A stretch of 8,475 nucleotides of DNA from positions 1 through 8,475 of the forward strand of contig JAMOQA010000460.1 in assembly GCA_027064265.1 (NCBI GenBank). The letters are read 5' to 3'. Source of the DNA: Acidobacteriota bacterium. Its GTDB lineage: Bacteria > Acidobacteriota > Polarisedimenticolia > J045. Numbering within the stretch: position 1 is the first letter of the stretch; each line of letters starts with the position of its first letter. The notes beneath the pieces are model-generated. The model had not been told where the DNA came from and did no database searches. It worked only from the letters and a program-made list of their open reading frames with translations. Shown piece after piece: positions 5,522 to 8,475 of the stretch. The position numbers and the translations under genes were made by a program.

Positions 5522-6507
5522 CGCGCCGCCTCCCGGGCCGCCCGCCGGGCAACCTCGGCCCCGTCGTCCCGCAGGGAGCGCCCGGTCAGCTCGAGGAAGA
5601 CGTCCTCGAGGGTGGGTTGGTGGATCGCGAGACGCCGCAGCCGCGCGCCCCGGGCGGCGAACCGCTCGAGCAGCGCCGGCAGGAACGGCGCGATCTCGCC
5701 GACCGCCAGGAGAAACCCTTCTCCCCGGCGGGTCACCCGGCGGACGGACGGCAGGTCCGCGAGGTCGGCGGCCTCCACCGGGCCCTCGGCCTCGAGAAGG
5801 ACGACCCGGTCGGCGCCGAGGGCCTCGACCAGCTCCCCGGGCGATCCCTCGGCGAGGATCCGGCCCCGGTCCATGATCGCCACCCGGTCGCAGAGCCGGG
5901 CCGCCTCCTCCATCGAGTGGGTGGTCAGCAGGACGGCCCCGCCCTCCGCCCGGAAGGCCTCGACGATCTCCCAGGTGCGGCGCCGAGCCTGGGGATCGAG
6001 ACCGGTGGTCGGCTCGTCGAGGAAGAGCGCCCGCGGGTCGCCGACGAGGGCGCAGGCGAGGGAGAGGCGCTGGCGCTGGCCGCCGGAGAGGTTCCCGGAC
6101 CGGGCGTCCCGCTTGCCCAGGAGGCCGACCAGCTCGAGGACCTCCTCCTCGTCCCTCCCCTCCCGGTAGAAGCTGCGGAAGAGGCGCACCAGCTCGATCA
6201 CCTTCAGCTTCTCCGGGAACCGGCTCTCCTGGAGCTGGACGCCGATCCGCTCCCGGAGGTGGCGGTCCTTCCCGGCCCCCCACGGCACGCCGAACAGTCT
6301 CACCTCCCCCGCGTCCGGCCGGAGCAGCCCCTCGAGCATCTCGACGGTGGTCGTCTTCCCGGCCCCGTTCGGCCCGAGGAGGCCGAGACACTCCCCCGGG
6401 CGGACCCGGAGGTCCACCCCCGCGACCGCGAGGACCCCCGGGTAGCGCTTGACCAGCCCCCGGGCCTCGATGGCCGGCCCCTGCCCCTCGTGCGCGCGGG
6501 TCTCCAT
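5518..6507 (-). CDS. ABC transporter ATP-binding protein (ABC-2 exporter, DrrA/CcmA-like)
   Basis: A 329-residue nucleotide-binding subunit that dimerises and drives the permease encoded downstream. All motifs are intact: Walker A GPNGAGKTT (45-53), Q-loop around VQLQES (90-95), signature NLSGGQRQR (139-147), Walker B LFLDEP (161-166) with catalytic Glu165, D-loop GLDP and switch His197 in LLTTHSMEE. After the ATPase core comes an extension of about 100 residues ending in the conserved QPTLEDVFLELTGR (297-310), found in the DrrA/CcmA-type exporter ATPases. The first in-frame ATG before the ATPase core is at 6507 and is taken as the start, but no good Shine-Dalgarno sequence precedes it, so translation may be weak or leaderless. 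The frame stays open upstream without homology. The stop overlaps the permease start by 4 bases. The gene starts the exporter operon and is divergent from the SEC-C gene. Confidence 0.93.
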   Translation of the reverse strand: METRAHEGQGPAIEARGLVKRYPGVLAVAGVDLRVRPGECLGLLGPNGAGKTTTVEMLEGLLRPDAGEVRLFGVPWGAGKDRHLRERIGVQLQESRFPEKLKVIELVRLFRSFYREGRDEEEVLELVGLLGKRDARSGNLSGGQRQRLSLACALVGDPRALFLDEPTTGLDPQARRRTWEIVEAFRAEGGAVLLTTHSMEEAARLCDRVAIMDRGRILAEGSPGELVEALGADRVVLLEAEGPVEAADLADLPSVRRVTRRGEGFLLAVGEIAPFLPALLERFAARGARLRRLAIHQPTLEDVFLELTGRSLRDDGAEVARRAAREAAR

Positions 6508-6571
6508 CGGCCGGCAATGGTAGCCCCGGGGACCCCGGTGGCGCCCGTCCGGCGGGCGTTCCCGGGAGCCC

Positions 6572-6601
6572 TTGCATCTTTCCCCGGGATGGTTCCATGA
6601 T
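6572..6601 (+). promoter_or_regulatory. Weak candidate promoter upstream of the terminator-ended RNA
   Basis: TTGCAT (6572-6577) and CATGAT (6596-6601) lie 18 bases apart on the plus strand in the only AT-richer patch of the intergenic region. The -10 element matches at four of six positions and the -35 at three. The start would be near 6608. The evidence is weak alone and is mainly supported by the terminator downstream. Confidence 0.25.
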
Positions 6602-6607
6602 GTTCGC

Positions 6608-6715
6608 GACCAACTGCCAGGCGGCGGGAGGGCCCGTACCTCCACTCCCCCCTGTGCGACCGCCCCTCCCGCCACGCCCCGGCCCGATCCTCCCCCCCGG
6701 GCCGGGGCTCTTTTT
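6608..6715 (+). ncRNA. Candidate small RNA or attenuated leader ending in an intrinsic terminator
   Basis: No plus-strand protein gene precedes the intrinsic terminator at 6676-6715, so some other plus-strand transcript probably ends there. Immediately before the terminator, GGCGGGAGGG (6623-6632) is the exact complement of CCCTCCCGCC (6664-6673). This makes a 10-bp stem with a C-rich 31-base loop, 2 bases from the terminator stem. A transcript from about 6608 would be about 108 bases long. It resembles no RNA family I can name. SRP RNA, tmRNA, 6S and tRNA were considered and lack their conserved cores. It could be a free small RNA whose C-rich loops might contact Shine-Dalgarno sequences, or a leader controlling the SEC-C and PLP-enzyme genes. 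The start is a guess. Confidence 0.35.
6676..6715 (+). terminator. Strong intrinsic terminator, plus-strand oriented
   Basis: GCCCCGGCCC (6676-6685) pairs perfectly with GGGCCGGGGC (6699-6708), a 10-bp all-GC stem with a 13-base loop. It is followed by TC and then five T (6711-6715). The minus-strand side has no T tract, so it acts only on plus-strand transcripts. It is the most canonical terminator in the window. It lies 215 bases before the SEC-C start and has no plus-strand gene in front of it. Confidence 0.75.
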
Positions 6716-6930
6716 CCTGCCCGCCCCGGCCCCGCGCCGGGAGCGCGGGCGGGATCATGCCCCGGTCCCCGCCTCGCCGTACCTTTGTGGGCACCGCTCC
6801 CGTCCGGGCCCCGCTTGGCCGCCGGGCGGGCCGGGGCGATGATGGAGCGCTCTCCGCCCCGCGGCGCCGGGCCGGCCGCCCCCGTTCCCCCGCGGCCGGC
6901 GCTCCCCGGCGGGCCGGAAGGAAGGTGACG

Positions 6931-7176
6931 ATGGGCAAGAAGACCGGGAAGGGAACCTCGCGGGTCGTCTGGCCGGGCTTCAACTACAAGCCGGCCCCCA
7001 AGCGGATCCTCAAGGTCGGCCGCAACGACCCCTGTCCCTGCGGATCGGGCAAGAAGTACAAGGACTGCCACGAGCCCGCCGGCGAGGCCTGGCTCGAGAA
7101 GATGTGGCTGCAGCAGGAGAAGAAGCGCCTGAAGGCCGAGGGGAAGCTTCCCTGGTGGCGGCGGATCTTCGGCTGA
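6931..7176 (+). CDS. Small SEC-C zinc-motif protein (81 residues)
   Basis: The protein consists of a basic N-terminal stretch (MGKKTGKGTSR), a SEC-C motif and a Lys/Arg-rich helical tail ending in GKLPWWRRIFG. The motif GRNDPCPCGSGKKYKDCH (30-47) has the expected zinc ligands Cys35, Cys37, Cys46 and His47. In SecA the same motif ends the protein and binds zinc, SecB and ribosomes. In small stand-alone proteins its role is mostly unknown, so export, ribosome or nucleic-acid contact is only inference here. The ATG at 6931 follows a purine-rich GGAAGG site (6920-6925) at 5 bases, and the Gly/Lys start fits. The frame is open upstream to 6757 but reads as low-complexity Arg/Pro. The PLP-enzyme gene begins 19 bases after the stop, suggesting co-transcription. 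Confidence 0.88.
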   Translation: MGKKTGKGTSRVVWPGFNYKPAPKRILKVGRNDPCPCGSGKKYKDCHEPAGEAWLEKMWLQQEKKRLKAEGKLPWWRRIFG

Positions 7177-7195
7177 CGCGGCCCCGGGCCCGCCG

Positions 7196-8440
7196 GTGAT
7201 CAAGCGTCCCGCCCCCGGCCCCCTGCGGCGGTACTGGCCCCTGGACCCGGGGGTGGTGTTCCTCAACCACGGATCCTTTGGCGCCTGCCCGCGGCCGGTG
7301 CTCGCGGCCCAGGAGGAGCTGCGCGCCCGCCTCGAGGCGGAGCCGGTGCGCTTCTTCAGCCGCGACTACCCGGACCTGCTCGAGGCGACGCGGCGCCGGG
7401 CGGCGGTCTTTCTCGGGTGCGACCCGGCAGCCCTGGTCTTCGTCCCGAACGCGACGACCGGCGTCAACACGGTGCTCCGCTCCCTGGCCATGCCGGGACC
7501 GGGGGGCACGGACCCCTGGCTGCGTCCCGGGGACGGGGTGCTGGTCCTCGACCACGTCTACCCCGCCTGCCGGAACGCGGTGACCTGGCTCGCGGAGCGG
7601 TGCGGGCTGCGGGTGCGCGAGGCCCGGGTTCCCTTCCCGCTCGCGGATCCCGGGGCAGCGGTGGACGCGATCCTCTCGGCGGTCACGGGGGAAACGCGCC
7701 TCGTCCTGCTCGACCAGGTGACCAGCCCGACCGGGATGGTCCTGCCGGCGGAGGAGATCGTCCGCCCCCTCGAGGACCGGGGAATCCCGGTGCTGGTCGA
7801 CGGGGCCCACGCCCCCGGCATGGTCGACCTGGATCTCGACCGGCTCGGGGCGTCGTTCTGGACCGGCAACGCCCACAAGTGGCTCTGCACGCCGAAGGGG
7901 GCGGCGTTCCTCGTCGTCGCGGAACGGTGGAGGGACCGGGTCTTCCCCGGGACGATCAGCCACGGGTGGGCACGGCGGCGGCCCGGGCAGTCCCGGTTCC
8001 ACGCGCTCTTCGAGTGGACCGGCACCGACGACCCGACGGCGGTCCTCTCGATCCCGGCCGCCCTCGACTTCCTCGGGGGGCTGGTCGCGGGCGGGATCGC
8101 GGGGCTCCGCGCCCGCAACCGGACCCTCGCGCTGCGCGCCCGGGAGATCCTCTGCGAGGCCCTCGGCACCGCGCCCCCCTGCCCCGGCTCGATGGTCGGC
8201 TCGCTCGCCGCGGTGCGCCTGCCGGACGGGCTTCCCGCCCCGGACGCCGCGACCGCCCCGCACCTGGACCCGCTCCACGACGCCCTCTTCGAGCGGTACG
8301 GCATCGAGGTCCCGGTGATCTCCTGGCCCGACGACGCCACCCGCTGGATCCGCATCGCCGCCCAGGCCTACAACCACGTCGACGAGTACCGGTACCTGGC
8401 CGCCGCCCTCGACGAGCTGCGGCATCGGCGACACCCCTGA
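7196..8440 (+). CDS. Aminotransferase class V PLP-dependent enzyme, isopenicillin-N-epimerase-like
   Basis: A 414-residue fold-type I PLP enzyme. Characteristic parts are the N-terminal VFLNHGSFGACPRPV (21-35), phosphate-side residues in PNATTGVNTVLRS (84-96), VDGAHAPG (201-208) with Asp202 facing the pyridine nitrogen and His205, and TGNAHKWLC (223-231) with Lys228 as the Schiff-base lysine. FEWTGTDDPTAVLSIPAAL (272-290) follows. This combination matches the CefD-like branch of class V, which also includes cysteine desulfurase-like and EgtE-like lyases. The reaction is not determined: no beta-lactam or ergothioneine genes are nearby, so epimerase, desulfurase or C-S lyase activity are all possible. 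The GTG at 7196 gives the expected distance to the first motif but has no Shine-Dalgarno site, so translation may be coupled to the SEC-C gene 19 bases upstream. The C-terminus AYNHVDEYRYLAAAL is complete and typical of the family. After the stop only 35 bases remain, with no hairpin. Confidence 0.9.
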   Translation: MIKRPAPGPLRRYWPLDPGVVFLNHGSFGACPRPVLAAQEELRARLEAEPVRFFSRDYPDLLEATRRRAAVFLGCDPAALVFVPNATTGVNTVLRSLAMPGPGGTDPWLRPGDGVLVLDHVYPACRNAVTWLAERCGLRVREARVPFPLADPGAAVDAILSAVTGETRLVLLDQVTSPTGMVLPAEEIVRPLEDRGIPVLVDGAHAPGMVDLDLDRLGASFWTGNAHKWLCTPKGAAFLVVAERWRDRVFPGTISHGWARRRPGQSRFHALFEWTGTDDPTAVLSIPAALDFLGGLVAGGIAGLRARNRTLALRAREILCEALGTAPPCPGSMVGSLAAVRLPDGLPAPDAATAPHLDPLHDALFERYGIEVPVISWPDDATRWIRIAAQAYNHVDEYRYLAAALDELRHRRHP

Positions 8441-8475
8441 TTTTCGCGGAACCTTCCCCCCCTTTCGTTCGGTGC

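Larger units (their letters stand above)
6508..6930. other. Divergent intergenic region of 423 bp
   Basis: This region separates the minus-strand ABC operon from the plus-strand SEC-C gene. It holds small inverted repeats (for example CGCCCG at 6542-6547 with its complement at 6553-6558), the AT-richest patch of the area (6572-6604), a 10-bp stem (6623-6632/6664-6673), a strong plus-strand intrinsic terminator (6676-6715) and a further stem at 6720-6726/6747-6753. From about 6755 to 6915 I see GC-rich sequence without a recognisable element, except for a short GTACCTTTGTGGG patch near 6779 that could belong to the SEC-C promoter. The short Pro/Arg-rich frames here have no homology-like features. 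Confidence 0.7.

Noticed and set aside
2162..6169. Plus-strand open frame of 1335 codons antisense to hddC, gmhB, fba and the ABC genes
   Set aside because: It lies opposite well-supported genes, has Arg/Pro/Gly low-complexity content and reads through the intergenic repeats. Such frames arise in very GC-rich DNA where stop codons are rare.
5522..6613. Upstream extension of the permease frame giving a 623-residue protein
   Set aside because: The extension is a shifted-frame shadow of the ATPase gene. The ATG at 5521 with GGAGG and the ATGA overlap marks the real start.
6597..6842. 81-codon plus-strand frame starting ATGATG
   Set aside because: It is Pro-rich without domain features and has no ribosome site. 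It runs through the intrinsic terminator.
6911..6940. GGAAGGAAGG resembling the apical loop of SRP RNA
   Set aside because: The remaining conserved SRP bases and a flanking long hairpin are missing. It is explained as the ribosome binding site of the SEC-C gene.
6508..7266. Upstream extension of the ABC ATPase frame
   Set aside because: It is open only because of high GC. It covers the divergent intergenic region and the SEC-C gene on the other strand, while the ATPase fold begins shortly after 6507.
7010..8434. Minus-strand open frame of 474 codons opposite the PLP enzyme
   Set aside because: It is an antisense shadow of a gene with full family motifs. Its composition is charged low complexity.

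Overview
The window is very GC-rich (by eye above 70%), with strongly G/C-biased third codon positions and few intergenic T tracts. It holds genes for GDP-D-glycero-alpha-D-manno-heptose synthesis and a class IIA (FbaA-type) fructose-bisphosphate aldolase. This suggests a high-GC bacterium that decorates its surface with heptose-containing glycans, probably Gram-negative and possibly from an environmental or metagenome-only lineage. The phylum cannot be fixed from the sequence.

Layout from left to right. (1) The 3' part of a plus-strand TPR-like gene runs off the left edge and ends at 674. (2) A perfect 28-bp palindrome at 703-730 separates it from a converging minus-strand operon. (3) That operon is read gmhB (GTG start at 3251), then hddC, then hddA (ending at 762). 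It encodes the heptose-bisphosphate phosphatase, the heptose-1-phosphate nucleotidyltransferase and the heptose-7-phosphate kinase, with a 4-bp overlap and a very short gap between genes. A plausible sigma70-type promoter lies at 3328-3356. (4) The gap between gmhB and fba holds two identical 90-bp direct repeats (3404-3493 and 3521-3610). Each is made of four consecutive hairpins, and the complete copy is bounded by GTAG and CTAC, like REP/BIME elements. The copy next to fba supplies part of the fba stop codon. (5) fba (3611-4642, minus) has a near-ideal Shine-Dalgarno sequence. (6) A two-gene ABC-2 exporter (ATPase 5518-6507, permease 4742-5521, minus, ATGA overlap) follows. (7) A 423-bp divergent region at 6508-6930 carries a strong intrinsic terminator oriented on the plus strand, although no plus-strand protein gene precedes it. 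Together with an upstream 10-bp stem it suggests a small RNA or an attenuated leader. (8) On the plus strand come an 81-residue SEC-C zinc-motif protein and a class V PLP-dependent enzyme of the isopenicillin-N-epimerase-like family, probably co-transcribed.

The heptose genes cover three of the four GDP-heptose steps. The isomerase gene gmhA is not in the window, and the operon ends at hddA, so gmhA must lie elsewhere. The least ordinary signals are the REP-like duplicated hairpin element and the orphan terminator with its possible small RNA. The protein genes are recognisable members of known families.
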